A stretch of DNA of 64,000 bases from Siphlonurus alternatus (GCA_949825025.1 OX463785.1:18911971-18975970); one strand, 5' to 3'. Shown: positions 26,246 to 41,240, numbered from the stretch's first letter. Numbers and translations are program-made. The notes: generated from the sequence alone by a model not told the origin.

Positions 26246-26248
<3 letters not shown>

Positions 26249-27221
26249 ATTTCACTAGTTCAAACAAAAATTATCCTGGAGGGTTGAGGACGCAATTATA
26301 CTTTCCATTCAGCTGAGAAATCACTCTTATCAACTTATCTTTTGTATGGCTAAACAGTAAAAAAATGTTGAGAACATTTAATTAAACCTTCGTTGTCCAA
26401 TATCTGGTCTGATATTTACTTCTGAGGGCTTCTTGATACCATATTTTATAATTTCATATTTTATTTTATATGACGGATTAAGTCATTGCACTGACAAATG
26501 CATAAAATTACATCAGATTATTCTACAATATAATAATTATTTGATTCTTTATATTATGCCATGCAATGAAATTTAAAATTTGAAACCTTGCACAATTTGA
26601 AAATCTATTATTGCAGTTAATTTTTTTACACATAATAATAACTTTATTCGATAGAATATTTCATTTGATTCCTTATAAAACTAATATTTGTACTTTTTTT
26701 TATACTCATGATTTAAAAATCAGCAGAAATTATTTTAAAAATTTGTGCACATAGTACTGTGAACCCATTTATATTATTTCTTGTGTGTCATGAGCAATTT
26801 CCAGCCTGTGACACGGCACGAATAATGTACACTTCCTGTAACATTCATTGGTGGCCATATTTGGTAATTAATAATTAAAAAAACATTGTAATTAACACGA
26901 TATTTGCTGCCACAACCTGGCTAATTCGCTCGCGACATAGGATTTTAAGCAAGTATCATACAAGATAATTTAATCATATTATATAAATTAGTTGAATTAA
27001 AATATTCTCATTCAGAATCCAGTGAAAGAGATACAGATAAAGCAGTCATTAAATGAAAGCGAGATCTACTTTTGTTACAAAATGTTGGCGAACAGAAAGG
27101 GGGAAGGGGGAGGGGCGTTAAACGCTGGCCATTACAAAAACGTGACTGGTGACAATAACAATATCTGAAGGCGAGGAAGAATCTACCCTCCTCTTAATTG
27201 CCGTCGCAAGCGCAAAGCTAT
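26246..27221. other. AT-rich DNA, no gene seen
   Basis: A short purine-rich run (agaaagggggaagggggagg near 27095) stands out. No frame, splice signal or repeat family is recognisable. Confidence 0.45.
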
Positions 27222-27522
27222 TAAAGTTACAACTTAGGACACAAAAACTCGGACACGTCTTGACCAAAAATATTGATTCTCGTTGCTAATGCTCAATTCT
27301 AATTGTAATAAATATAGTTTTTTTTCTTTTATTACTAACTATAAGTTTAGACGCTTTTAAAGCTACAACTTAGGACACAAAAACTCGGACACATCTTGAC
27401 CAAAATTATTGATTCTCGTTGCTAATACTCAAGTCTTATCGTAATAAACATACTTTTTTTCTTTTATTACTAACCATAAGTTTAGCTACAATTTAGGACA
27501 CAAAAACTCGGACACATTGTTT
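27222..27522 (+). repeat. Tandem repeat, ~135-bp unit, about 2.2 copies
   Basis: The phrase acaacttaggacacaaaaac followed by tcggacac recurs at about 27228, 27363 and (shortened) 27487. The intervening ttgattctcgttgctaat and ttttattactaac.ataag blocks repeat too. There is no coding potential. Confidence 0.85.
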
Positions 27523-28530
27523 TCCTGATTCTTCTTGCTAAAATTATGATTTAAAAAATTAAATTTTTATTAATGCTTAATTATTATTACAATTTTTTTA
27601 TTTACCTAATATAGTCGTAGATTAGTAAAATAGTCGCAAATATTTTTTTTTTATTTATTATTATTTGCTTTAATGCTTCAGTTTTATGAGATTTGTAAAC
27701 ATCTGCAATAAAAACATCAATAGTGTAAATCGAAAGTATATAGTCAAAAGAATATTCCTGCAATCTCTAACTTCACTTATTAATTAATAAGGTGGTTAAA
27801 GTAGTAAAAATAAACAAAATTAAATGCGTATTTAAACTCATCTAAATTAAACAAACAAATTTTATCAAATTTCTGATTTGCAGTAAATTCTGAGAGATAC
27901 TTTAAGTCTGAGTGTAATTAATTAATTGATCATCATGAACAGGCTATTTATAACACTTTTTGTGACGTGATTTTGTTCAATATTATTCTAACCTTTTATT
28001 ATAGTATATAATTACAGTGCTATTATAAGCCAATATTTACCTATTATAGATATTATAAGGTATTATTATATTAATATTATTATATAGTTGGATATTCTGG
28101 TTTCTACCTCACAAAATACCGGGATATTACGCATAACTCTTTGAGAGCCACTATATAGAACCATTATTATGACCTGAAATTATTATTATGAAACTTGGAA
28201 ACAGCAGGAAGAAACGAGAAAAAAATACGAAGAATATTATTTGAACAGTAACAGCTGTTATATAAAAAAAAAAAAAAAAGTTTATAAAAGTTTAGTAATA
28301 AAGTTAAAATATTTATTATTTAAATAATGTGAGCATATTAAAATGCTTTGAAAAAAACTTGAAAAGGATTGTTTTTATTGTTTATTTTTATAGAAGTTCG
28401 TTATGTATGCCTAATGGAATCCATAACTGCGCGCAGACTCTTTTTAGCTTTGAGTAAATATTGAACAATTTTCAATAAATTTAACCATTTAAGAGGAGTT
28501 TTTAAAGGACAGATGCAAAATTAGACAATC
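27523..28530. other. AT-rich DNA, no gene seen
   Basis: AT-rich sequence with a short poly(A) run near 28263. Nothing can be named. Confidence 0.45.
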
Positions 28531-28856
28531 AAATGGAGTACCGACCTCAAAGTTTTTTATTGCAGAAATGGATAGAGGGTGCAAAAATATGCTACTCTGA
28601 ATTTTTTCAGATTTTTCTGAGACCCGGAACTATTTTTAAAAAATTATTGAAAGTCTATTTTGATGACGTCACGAGGCGCCTCTCCTTAAGAAAAGGATAG
28701 GACATTAACGCCCGTGACGTCATCAAAATAGACTTTCAATAATTTTTTAAAAATACTTCCCGGTCTCAGAAAAATCTGAAAAAATTTAGAGTAGCATAGT
28801 TTTGCACTCTCTATCCATTTCTGCAATAAAAAAATTTGAGGTTGGTACTCCATTAT
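28531..28856. mobile_element. Palindromic MITE, family P1 (best-preserved copy)
   Basis: The element starts aatggagtaccgacctcaaa and ends ttgaggttggtactccatt. The two ~150-bp arms are mirror images, including ttattgcagaaatggatag at the left and ctatccatttctgcaataaa at the right. The short centre contains taagaaaaggatagg. Each arm carries a TGACGTCA word near the centre. No protein is encoded. A clear target-site duplication was not identified, so the superfamily is not assigned. Confidence 0.9.
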
Positions 28857-29324
28857 AATTTAAAGCCTTTTGCGCAATCTAATTTTTCTGCTAATTACAT
28901 ACAATTTTTTTTCTTCCAAGAAACTTCCTTTGTCGCATAATCAAATTTTTGTTTGAGCATTAATAATTGAAGATTTGGAGATAAAACATACGAATAATAT
29001 CACCCACTACTATCTTAGGTAATTTTCTATAAGCAGATGTAATTGCTTGAATATAATAGCTACATATAATATTTATTGAATCTTCTTATTTTTTAACGCT
29101 GATTCCATGACTATATAAATTTCAACTGTCAGTGCTAATTTCTAATCTGTGTGTGTTGTAGAAAGATTAACCGAATTAAGATTGCCCCAGTGAAGGATTG
29201 AAAGTCACAAAAGGTCTTCTTTTAGTGTCTGATTTTATTTCTGAACTTTAATAAAGATAATTAAAAATCCAAGAATTATCACTCGCTTAGTTTTTATGGA
29301 ATTGTTTTCTCTGAAAAGCTTTAT
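28857..29324. other. AT-rich DNA, no gene seen
   Basis: No repeat family, frame or splice structure recognised. Confidence 0.4.
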
Positions 29325-29436
29325 TTTTAATGTTTATCCATAAGTCTCCATGTTTTAATGTTTATCCATAAGTCTCCATGTTTTAATGTTTATCCATAAG
29401 TCTCCATGTTTTAATGTTTATCCATAAGTCTCCATG
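29325..29436 (+). repeat. Four identical tandem copies of a 28-bp unit
   Basis: The unit begins ttttaatgtttatcc and ends ataagtctccatg. It is repeated exactly four times (4 x 28 = 112 bp), so it is a recent minisatellite expansion. Confidence 0.95.
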
Positions 29437-29989
29437 TTTTACTTTTAACTCTCTTCTCAGAAGACTGCGTAACATCAACACTACTCTAAAATTTTCAAAA
29501 ATTAATGCATCAAAGTAGTAAAGTAATAAGGTTGAAGATAGTAATAAAGGATTGATACACAATTACTATAATTTAATAGCTAATTTCAGATTAATAATAT
29601 TCTTAAATAAGGTTCGTATAATTTCTAACTAAAATTTATTGTAATTATAATTTATAGGTATTAAATAAGTATGTATAAAAATAAATTCTTTAAATCATTA
29701 AATTAAGTAACAGAAAATTAATTTGATTTTCATTCCTATCATTTCTCATAAAACAATACTACAGCAGTACATTACCATAATGAGCATTACTAATACATTT
29801 AACAATTGAAAGAAATTAAAGAGATGCAAAACAACATAGAGATATCAGTTAATTAACTGTAATCACAGAATACTAGTTTGCATCTGATAGTATCATATTC
29901 CATTCAATAAAAACACCCTCAACCACGATCCCTCAAATTAAATAATGTTTTTAGATGTACAAATCGATCTGGACATAACTTAACTCTTA

Positions 29990-30168
29990 CTTTATTTGAA
30001 GGCATTACTACTCAGTCTATGGAGGCTTGGTGAACCAAAACTCTATTGATATGGGTGCTCCTCTTTCCTCTCCCAGATTTGCAAATCTGCATCTCTCTGT
30101 TTATTAAAGATGCAGCTCTAGCAAGTGAGGTAGGAGTAACGTTCATGCTGTCCAGAGGTGTACCTGAA
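29990..30168 (+). mobile_element. Non-autonomous element, family E1
   Basis: This matches the 20.7-kb copy: cagtctatggaggcttggtg then aaccaaaactct, a central caaatctgcatctctctgt, and the right end ttcatgctgtccagaggtgt. Confidence 0.65.
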
Positions 30169-30914
30169 AATACCTGGTAAGTTTAGCTATCGAAGTATTT
30201 ATTTACTTTATTTTAAATCAGTTGGCTTGTACAGAGACAAACATTGAAGAAGTCAAACCTTAATATAATAACTGAAATTAACATATACATGTCAAAACAA
30301 AGACACAACCTATCTAATAAAATGATTTATTAATTAATGAACAATTAAAATCGCATCGTTCCAGCAATAAGAAGTTAACTTTCGACGTGCCCTGAATATT
30401 TCGCCTTGAGGTTAGGCAACTTTTTCAGCATCTAAATGAAGCGGATTGCATATGCGGTAGGAGTAAGTTGACAGAAAGAAGTTCAAGATGATATTTCATT
30501 GTTTAAGACAAATTCTTCTACTCGCAATGTTTGTAACAAACCATTGTTTATAACTTCTTTCTGATGAAGCCATTTTAATTGTTAATCGTTGGAACAATGC
30601 ATTTAATACCTCTTTTTCTCCTATCAGATACAGAACGTAATGGCATTGTTGGTATTCGCTACCCATTTCATTTTACTAATTAACTGTCATTTTCCATAGT
30701 TAACAACTGTTCCCTTCGCTAGATGGACATTAACAACAATAATTTGTTTACAAACAACGAGCATACTAGACGTTGGTTTAAGTGTATCATGCCATCTAAA
30801 TGGACTCAAAAACATTCAATTATGTTTAAAAAGAAAAAGTAGAATAAAATAAGCATTAATAGAAATTGGAGTAAACAAAGTACACTCCTTGCCTTGATAA
30901 TTTTCCCACCTACA
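30169..30914. other. AT-rich DNA, no gene seen
   Basis: A minor dispersed repeat lies at about 30405-30430 (the inverse of one near 16.59 kb). Nothing else can be named. Confidence 0.4.
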
Positions 30915-30973
30915 ACCTTGTTAATCACCATGTCCTGTGTTAATATTCTTACAGGGCATGATGATTAACAAGG
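30915..30973. repeat. Short inverted repeat (about 22-bp arms)
   Basis: ccttgttaatcaccatgtcc at the left and gggcatgatgattaacaagg at the right are nearly exact reverse complements around a ~17-nt spacer. Downstream sequence (tgcaaagggaatttttctga) recurs in similar form near 48905-48940, so this is probably the end of a dispersed element. Confidence 0.7.
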
Positions 30974-31808
30974 ATGCAAAGGGAATTTTTCTGAGGTGAC
31001 GACTGTACAAACTGGATAGCGTTTTGCAGTAAGGTTGTTTCTGCTATGCTCATAACACGAAACATGGACCTAAAGAACTGACAACATAAATGTAGACTTT
31101 TTATTTGCGAGCCCTCTAGATGTTGCCCCTATGATGTTTATTTCCGCTGACGTGGGGCTTACAAGGGCGTGGTGAACTTGATTTATTTAGTTTTGACAAG
31201 TTGGCAACACTGACTTTTCTTGTACCTACACAAAATTTCAAAACTTTTCTGTTTGATATTCAGTGCAATAAAATGTGAAATGTGGTATTAAAGTAAGGTT
31301 GATACCAAATTTACCTCCACAGCCAGACATGATAGAATTAAAAGAATTAAATTTCAGCATTTCTAACTTTTCGAAAAGAGAATTTTAGGATTAATTGTTC
31401 TTCCTCAGATATGGCATAAATTGTATTATGACATTTTTGCTTTGCGTTGGAGGATCAGTTGAATATAGTATATTAATTATTGCAATGCAATTGATGGAAA
31501 TTGTAACCCTGAGCAGCGACAGCGGAACGGATTGTTTTTTCTTTCACCTTTCGAAAACGAATTTGACTTTTGTATTTTTAATACAATTTATTAATTAAAA
31601 TAATATCATATTTATTCATTACTGTAATATATTTGTTAAATTACTTGCATATATAAAATTAAACTAATACAACTGCACAATTAAATTTTTAATTGTTAAA
31701 CAGAAAAAAAAATATTATTTTTAAAAATAATTTATAAAAAAAAATATAAAATATTTTAAAATTATTGTTAAATTAATTAACAATTTTTATAATCTTTTTT
31801 TCACTTAC
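30974..31808. other. AT-rich DNA next to the CpG-rich block
   Basis: No gene is seen. On the minus strand it would be the start of the intron following the proposed first exon at 31809-32080. Confidence 0.4.
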
Positions 31809-32080
31809 CTAACGTCCGTAGGGTTCACTTCCAGATGACAAATATATAATTTAAACGAAAAAGTGTGTATTCCGGTGATATCGAGCAGCTGTGGGTAGGA
31901 GGCCAAGGGGTTCGCCACGCGCGTCGCTCGCTCCCTAACTCTCTCGACCGGCGCTCAGCTCGCACTGAGAAGCCATGCTCGGCCCGGCACAGACGGTTGC
32001 ATACGCGCAGGCGTCGCAGCCTTATAGCACTAGACACTTATACTGGAGTTTGTGAGAGTCTGTGTGACGTCATCAGGTTT
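31809..32080 (-). promoter_or_regulatory. CpG-rich block: possible promoter and untranslated first exon of a minus-strand gene
   Basis: Between about 31865 and 32035 the sequence switches from AT-rich to CpG-dense, with roughly 20 CpG in 170 bp including a run cacgcgcgtcgctcgct. On the minus strand it ends in a textbook donor, GTTAG|GTAAGTG, with the last exon base at 31809. No frame that reaches the donor begins with ATG, so the exon would be 5' untranslated. A TGACGTCA CRE-like palindrome lies near 32068, on the upstream side for a minus-strand gene. In AT-rich genomes such islands often mark promoters of broadly expressed genes. No downstream exon could be tied to it with confidence. Confidence 0.4.
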
Positions 32081-32589
32081 ATACTGGAGTCTGACCAAGT
32101 AGTTATCAACGTTACAACTTGAAATTCGTGTGTCAATTTTTTAGGCCCCATTGCAATGCGAAATTTTAAAAATGTAAAAATTTTACATCTTATTCATTCC
32201 AGGCATTACTTTATTCTAATTTCATAGTACAATTGCTTTAAACGTTTCAGATTAAGCTATTATATTTAATTGTATATTTTTAACTTGTAATTTTACAGAA
32301 TGATAATACGAATTTTGTACATAATATAATTGACAAGGTATATAAACAAGATTACTAATGAAATAATTAACAAAATTAACTACACATTTTTTTTTTAATT
32401 AATTTTTTAATTGTTTTTATTCTGAATATTAATGTTCAATTATTATTTATAAATATTATCACATTAATATTAACTTTATAAGCTACAAACGTAAATGTTT
32501 AAATAATACATCATGCAATTTTGCATTCAATTTTCTTTTCATCCCCATCATGTAAAAAAATAGTTGAAGCTATCTTGAAAGTAAAAATT
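32081..32589. other. AT-rich DNA, no gene seen
   Basis: This would be upstream of the proposed minus-strand promoter. No TATA box was assigned because A/T runs are everywhere. Confidence 0.4.
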
Positions 32590-32760
32590 TTATAATTAAA
32601 AAGAATCGACTCAAATAATTGTCTTGAAATTTTTTTCTGTGGCTTTTAGTTTAGGTACTAAAATCTGTCTAATTTTTTTCAGAATATTTATGAATTTGCT
32701 AAGGTTTACATGTTAATTAAATGGGACTAAAAAAAACAGCTGATTGGCGTTACCTTACCC
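32590..32760. mobile_element. Half copy of palindromic MITE, family P2
   Basis: The block tgtggcttttagtttaggta, then atgaatttgctaaggtttac, then a gctgattggcgttacctta end, matches the right arm of the 41866-42259 element. The left arm is missing or too diverged. Confidence 0.65.
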
Positions 32761-32790
32761 TTAATTGCTTAACGACATAAATTAAATACA

Positions 32791-34065
<1,275 letters not shown>

Positions 34066-34382
34066 TTAAGTGACTGAATTGAACTTAACCTCCCGGCTTT
34101 TCGTAGACCCTACTTTTGTGGGTCCCTTCCAAACCGGGGCGGCCATGGCCTAAGCAATCCATCCCAGCATTCGCCTGGTTGTGACTGAGGAAACTACGGA
34201 AACCTTAGTCAGGATGGTCGGCAATTGATGGAGGAGGCCATCAATCACCTCCCGGATGCACGAGTGGGTGTTCTTTAGCAACCGCTACTTGTGAAAAGTT
34301 TGGCGGTGCATGGCTGGGATCGAACTCACGACCATCTGATTACGAATCAGAGGTGTATACCACTGCGTCAAGTGCCCGGTTC
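34066..34382 (-). mobile_element. tRNA-Thr-headed SINE
   Basis: On the minus strand the element begins with a tRNA-like head: an A-box region cttgacgcagtggtat, and a perfect 5-bp anticodon stem TCTGA/TCAGA around the 7-nt loop TTCGTAA (CGT at the anticodon position, as in tRNA-Thr). A B box follows (gagttcgatccca). These are the two internal RNA polymerase III promoter boxes. The body holds aaccttagtcaggatgg-like and atcccagcattcgcctgg-like phrases that are shared with the 5S-headed SINEs. It is not a tRNA gene, because no acceptor stem closes and the sequence runs on as SINE body. Confidence 0.85.
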
Positions 34383-34930
34383 ATTAGTATATTGACAATT
34401 TGTAAATATGATCTACAAATAAACTTAAAAATAATTTTTAATATAAAATATTTAAAAATACAATAAATATTTTAAATTTACCTTTTTTTGGTATTAATTT
34501 AAAAAATAATTTTAATAACATGAAATTAAGCTACAATCTTACACGTACTTGCCCAACTACATAGCGTGATTACAGCCCATCATAATACGATATCCCCATC
34601 AGAATTGCATGAATAATCACAGCCTGATTAGCCTTGTAAGTAGAACAAGATCATTCCCTTGAGATTGGACTGCAAGTAGATAATGCTTATGATCGATCAT
34701 GATGGATGTCTGAGATTGAGTGGCTGGTCAAACAATAGCCAAGCTTTTTTTTATTCACTACTCAATCTTATTCACCGAGCTCTTTATTTCTTGACTTTAG
34801 TGCTTCGGATTTTTCTCTTGATGGCTAATATACAGTATATACCACTTACTGTATAGAAATATATATTAATTGTTGGCATATTTGTTCACAATTTTATTTC
34901 ATACTTCAGGAATCTATGATTAAAACAGTG

Positions 34931-34931
<1 letters not shown>

Positions 34932-34994
<63 letters not shown>
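34932..34994 (+). repeat. (AT)n microsatellite
   Basis: About 63 bp of pure AT dinucleotides followed by gtgtgtg. Confidence 0.97.
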
Positions 34995-35001
<7 letters not shown>

Positions 35002-35979
35002 AATAATATAGCTTCTCATGTGACACTTGGTCACTTGGTCAAAGAATATAACATAATTTAATTATTATTATGACAAAAAATTATTAAACTTAAAATCAAT
35101 GAATAAGAATTTATTATTTTATACATTTTTTATTAATTTTTGAACTATTTGAAACGTTATAGTAAACAATTTATATTATTTAAAATTAATTACATTTTTT
35201 GTTATTATAATTTCACAAAATACAAATTATTGCCCAGCAAAGATTAATTCAATAATCTTATGTTGCCGGTGCATTACAAGTATAATTGAAACAAAAATAA
35301 ACAAAAATTAATCGATGTTATTTCAGTGTGTTATAAATATCGTGAGCAGAAAGACAGATGTTCCCGGTCTTTAAATTCTGTGAAGTGTGAAAATAATAAG
35401 TTTTTTAAATATTATATGAAGAAATTAATTCAATGCAAAACAAGTCCTTGGTTAACGATACCAGTATAAATAAATCACAACTCCCTTACACACACAATTC
35501 ATATATGGTCATCATTCTATAAAATTCTCACATCATGTCAATAATATGACTGATATATTCATATTCAATAAATATTACTGCTTAAATTACATTCCCCAGC
35601 GTACACTTTTTCACCATTTCTTATAATACACACAGAGGGTATTGATTAAGATGCTCTCGGCAAGCGAGATGCTGGCAGGGAGAGAAAGCGGCTGAAAGAA
35701 TGCGAGAACTGATGGTCCAAGGTCAGGGGTCATATGGCAGGATTAGATGTGGAGACTTCATACGTGTTGAACTGGTTATCGTATCTATTTTACTGTAGTG
35801 TATTTAAGTCATATTTGGAGGATTGTGAGCTCGATCCAAGGTCATTTTTTTTAATGCTGCTGTAAGGGGGGTCGCACACAAATTTTAATTTCTACGATCG
35901 TATAAGCTTACGATTGTATGTTTCTCATTTAGAGTCGGTTCTAAATTTCTTATCATATGAAAGCATACGATACGAAGCT
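34995..35979. other. No gene seen; mixed AT-rich and moderately GC-rich sequence
   Basis: 35640-35760 is less AT-rich (gagatgctggcagggagaga) but contains no recognisable frame or splice structure. Confidence 0.4.
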
Positions 35980-35993
35980 GTGTGCGCGCACAC
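35980..35993. other. GTGTGCGCGCACAC palindrome next to a (TA)n tract
   Basis: A perfect 14-bp palindrome of alternating purine and pyrimidine lies 19 bp before a 134-bp (TA)n tract. Alternating GC/GT sequence is prone to Z-DNA and TA runs to cruciform extrusion. Confidence 0.8.
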
Positions 35994-36010
35994 ACCTGAT
36001 CGCATAGATT

Positions 36011-37063
<1,053 letters not shown>

Positions 37064-37489
37064 GGAGGTGTGGCACAGTGCGCTTGACCGGGTCTCGTCA
37101 GATCACCGAAGTCAAGCAACGCCGCGCGTGGTTAGTAGTTGGATGGGTGACCATTTTCAACAAAAACCACGTTTCCCACCCAGGGGTAAATCGTTGCGCT
37201 TTTCCACTATGTGGTTCCCCTGGCTTTGAACCATTGCACTTCCGGTTCATTGACAAAAGCTGTAACGTCCATCCTGGCTGAGGTTTCCACGTTTCCCTCA
37301 GCCGCAGGCAAATGCCGGGATGGATTTGCAAGGCCGTGGCCGCCCCCGTTCCAGAAGAGCCCGCGAAACGCTCAAGTTAGGGTTTCGGAAGGTTCGGGGT
37401 TTCAAAGTAGTATGTAATTAGTAAATAGAAGTACCCAATAGGGTTTGATTAAAAATTAAAAAAAAAATAAATAAATAAATAAATAAAAT
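37064..37489 (+). mobile_element. 5S rRNA-headed SINE, full-length
   Basis: The first ~95 bp (37070-37162) are 5S rRNA-like: gatcaccgaagtcaagcaac covers the box A region, and gtagttggatgggtgacc covers the box C region of the internal 5S promoter used by TFIIIA and RNA polymerase III. The body follows, with ggtttccacgtttccctcag and gcaggcaaatgccgggatgg. The 3' part is tcaagttagggtttcgg, tacccaatagggtttg, and an A-rich tail ending in (AAAT)n. This makes it a SINE3-type element. Open frames through it are not genes. Other copies, all in minus orientation, lie at 42670, 49566, 51091 and 53519. Confidence 0.92.
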
Positions 37490-38465
37490 ATAATTTCATA
37501 GAATTCATCGATCATTTAATTCGAGATATACAAATAAGAAGTTATCAATTTATTATAAGTAACAAATCTTCAAATTATTTAAGAATTCCAGAATCTATGG
37601 GGAATCTTCATATTAATTTTTAGGTTTTATAGTTATAGCATTCTTTATTTCAAATAAAATAGATATACATGATTCAAATAATAAATTATGTAGTATTCAT
37701 TAAATTTGAAATTAATGTTTATAAAATATTTTTTGGAAAATAATATTTATTTTTTATTAATTTATGAATAATAACGTAATTAGTTTAAGCTTATTTACAG
37801 TTATTTACATTTTGAAATAAATATAAAAAAAAATCTACAGTGGTTATCCTAAAATGTATAAAAATGCACTTAATTCTTTCTTGTTACTTGTTACTGGTTG
37901 TATAGCGTTTAACAATATGCAAGTAAATATCATCGCTTTTATCCAAAATAGAAGTATACAAAGTTACCATGATTTGAGACCGTAAATCTACTAGAAGAAA
38001 TAAGAAATAAATAAACTGCATACAAATTCTCTTTATCTATGTAAGTACTAGATATTAATCAGATATCAAGCCGACCAAAGAAGAGTATATAAGTAGAAAA
38101 CAATGGGAATCACGAACACTTTGCTCAGGGTGTTCTGTAGTTTGGCATGTCAACCCGTGCTTTATCTAAACCCAAGTGGGAGATGCTGCGGGCTGTCGCT
38201 TGGCACTTTTTACCTGGTGGTAGAGAAGATATCAGGAGAGAGAGAGAGAGAGAGAGAGATTCTACAAGAGCTATATGGTTACGTAACGTCTGAAAAGCTT
38301 ACTGAAAGTATTTTGACTATGATAAATTCATCTTACATCCGTTTTCTGTTTCTTTCGTCTTTCTATAGCACATTCTAACCAGTAAAATAAAATTGTTTTA
38401 TTTTTTTTGTTATTATTTTATTATTAAATAATTTCACATTATATAAATAATGAAATAGCAATTAA
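37490..38465. other. AT-rich DNA, no convincing gene
   Basis: A 91-codon plus-strand frame at 38103-38378 crosses a short (GA)n tract (38238-38260). It lacks splice or homology support. Confidence 0.4.
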
Positions 38466-38800
38466 ATGGACAACATACATGAAAAAAATTTATTGCAGAA
38501 ATGAATAGAGGGTACCAAATTATGCTACTCTGAATTTTTTCAGATTTTTTTGAGACCTGGAACTATTTTTAAATAATTATTGAAAGTCCTGTGATTTCAG
38601 TTGGCACCACTGAATCCTTAATAAAAAGGATAGAGACTGGACGCCTATTGACGCCTCCAGGGGGCGTGGCCGCACTTTCAATAATTAATTAAAAATAGTT
38701 CTGGGTTTCAAAAAAATCTGAAAAAATTGAAAGTAGCATGATTTGGTACCCTCTATTCATTTCTGCTATAAAATTTTTTCACGTATGTTGTCCATTATTT
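38466..38800. mobile_element. Palindromic MITE, family P1
   Basis: Outer ends are aatggacaacatacatgaaa and the mirrored cacgtatgttgtccatt. The arms contain ttattgcagaaatgaatag and tattcatttctgctataaa, and the centre taaaaaggatag. The terminal ~20 bp differ from the 28.5-kb copy but are still mirror images of each other, defining a P1 subfamily. Confidence 0.88.
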
Positions 38801-41240
38801 ATTATTGTAACTAGCATCAATTTGTTATTGAGAGAATAGTAAGTAAACTTGTTTGATTTTTTTTCTTGTATTTAAAAAAAAATCAGTAAAAATTAAATAA
38901 ATATTATAAAACAAAACCATGCAATTTTAAGATTTTTTTCCATGTTTGATTCTCCTTTTTTTAAATTCATTTTCACACTTTTTCTTTTAAATAAAATTAC
39001 ATTCAAGTAAAATGATACGCATGAAATGCAATCATTTTCCCCTCTCTGCTTGTTGAAATGACTGGGGTCAATATAAAATTAAAATTAGTGCAGTGTTGTT
39101 ATGGAGTTACATAATAATAAATTTAGCGATTCAAGGCATTTGATACTGATCGCTTTGCACTTCAATATTAATTTGCAATAAATTATGTCAATTTGTCGAT
39201 TAAATTCCTAATTAAAATATTTCTGTATTGCACGTTTAATTACATAGCAATAAATTTAATAATAATAATTAAGTAGCCCCTCATGGTAGCACGTTATCCA
39301 TACATCTTATGATCGATAAGAATATTAAATTTCATACGAACCACAATTTTTAATTCTTAAATTCAATACCTTATAAAGGTGAGCAACGCAATCAAGGAGA
39401 TGAGTGCAAACGCGCAGGCTGCCATGATGGTAGAGTGATAGAGAATTCTACATGCAGGCAAAAGATTAAAAATTAATATTAAAAATTATTATAAATTAAA
39501 ATAAAAAATGTGAGGTGAACGAATTGTTTAAAATTGAATTTGCAAACTTTCGCTCACCTCAGAATTTCATTTTTTTTTCTTCATATATTTTTAAATTATA
39601 TTTTTAATGTTTTGTCCTATGATTACAATAGCCGTAGCTCCACATTACAAGGGTGCTGACGACCGTTGAAACTCCCTATCTGACGTCACATGCAAGTGGC
39701 TAATACAACTGAATTGATTTCTGTACAAAATTTTGTATACCTAACTTGTAAATGACAAATTATATGCAAAAATAATAACAATATTGTAAAATAAGAAATA
39801 ATAAGTCAATTTTTTTAAACCACGGCCTCATTCATTATATAAATGTATACAATTACACGTATTATATACTACATTGTAATTAATTAATGTATATTAATTA
39901 ATGTATGTTTATTAATTACGTTGATAACAAAAAAATGATAAATCATAAAAACAAGTGCTTTTCCTTCTTACACATATTTTGGTATTCATCAACAATGCAT
40001 TAACAAGATAAAACAATGCACAATAACTAGGAAGTTCAAGATGCTATGTTTACACCAGTTAACATGTCACGCATTCTCTAACGACCATATCTCCTATGTG
40101 ACGTATGCTCTCTTTATTAAATGAGAGTTAAATTCATTCAGCGTTAGATAGCACTTGCATGCCGTGACATGCTCGGATTATTAGAGCGAGAATTTTTGTT
40201 ATTTTATCATAGACTGTCATTGTTTAAATAAAATTAGTTTTTGTCTTTGTTAATTAGCATTATTATTATTATGATTTTTTATTATATGTTGTAATTTTTA
40301 ATTTTTTATTATGAAATAACTTAATTAAGAAGAGAGTATGATGTAATAGAAATTAACAAGAGATGCAGCTGTGCATGCAAATTGAATAATCCCGAATTAT
40401 TTAAGTTGATCTGCTTAGAATCAATGTATTATAGTATAACATTTTTATATTAGATAGAAGCTTAACTTTGACATTAACAAAGGTATATATTTTTTATTCC
40501 ACGCTTTACAGAGGAGGGTGGGGCGTTAAACGATTCGCTAATTAAATCCCTGTAAATACTAAAGTATTTAAAAAAAAATCTCACTATTTTTTGTTTAAAT
40601 TTAAAGTAAAATAATAAATTATGTTCAATAGATGATCAAGAATAAAATATGATGTAATAAAATCAGTTCACCAGTTTAAAAAAATAAATTTTTACAAATA
40701 AGAATGAATAATTAGAGACAATTTAATTCATATGAATATTACTACTCGTTACATTACGGATGAAACTACCACTTTATTTAAAAGTGAACTTAAATAAAAG
40801 AATAAAAATAACAAGTTTTGACCATGAACTATTATAATTAAGATTTTCAAGAGAAAGATGTTATATTTTATCTTTAATAAGATTTAAGAAAAGTGAATAT
40901 TATGTATAATATAAATCATCAAGGGTTATAATTAATATAAAACTTGACATTTTGGAGCTTATAAATTTTAAATAATGGCATATATAGTAGAACTATGATA
41001 AATTTGCTTTTACATAGCCAAATAATACCGCTATGAACTCCTACGGATAGCCAATCATATCGCAGGTAAATCCTTTATTTTTTGTCAAAATTTTAAATTC
41101 AATGTTTTCTAACGATATTCAACTGAGCAACAAAAATTACATAAGTATCTATACATTCCATAAAATAATCTATGTAAATATTACTATTTTACTATTCATT
41201 ATGAATGAAACTTTTATACTTTGTATTTTGTACTTTTATA
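38801..41240. other. AT-rich DNA without a recognisable gene
   Basis: About 2.4 kb. A small inverted repeat lies at 39510-39563 (tgaggtgaacga near the left, ttcgctcacctca at the right). No coding exon could be supported. Confidence 0.45.

Noticed and set aside
34300..34380. tRNA-Thr(CGT) gene on the minus strand
   Set aside because: The anticodon arm and A/B boxes are good, but no acceptor stem closes and the downstream sequence is the shared SINE body.
37070..37162. 5S rRNA gene
   Set aside because: Only the internal promoter-like ~95 bp match 5S. The sequence continues as SINE body with an A-rich tail, and four more copies have the same composite structure.
37098..37417. Proline/arginine-rich open frames repeated at 51-53 kb
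   Set aside because: They are SINE sequence in different frames and orientations.
38103..38378. 91-codon plus-strand frame starting MGITNTLL
   Set aside because: It crosses a (GA)n tract and has no splice support or recognisable homology, so it is kept only as a remark.
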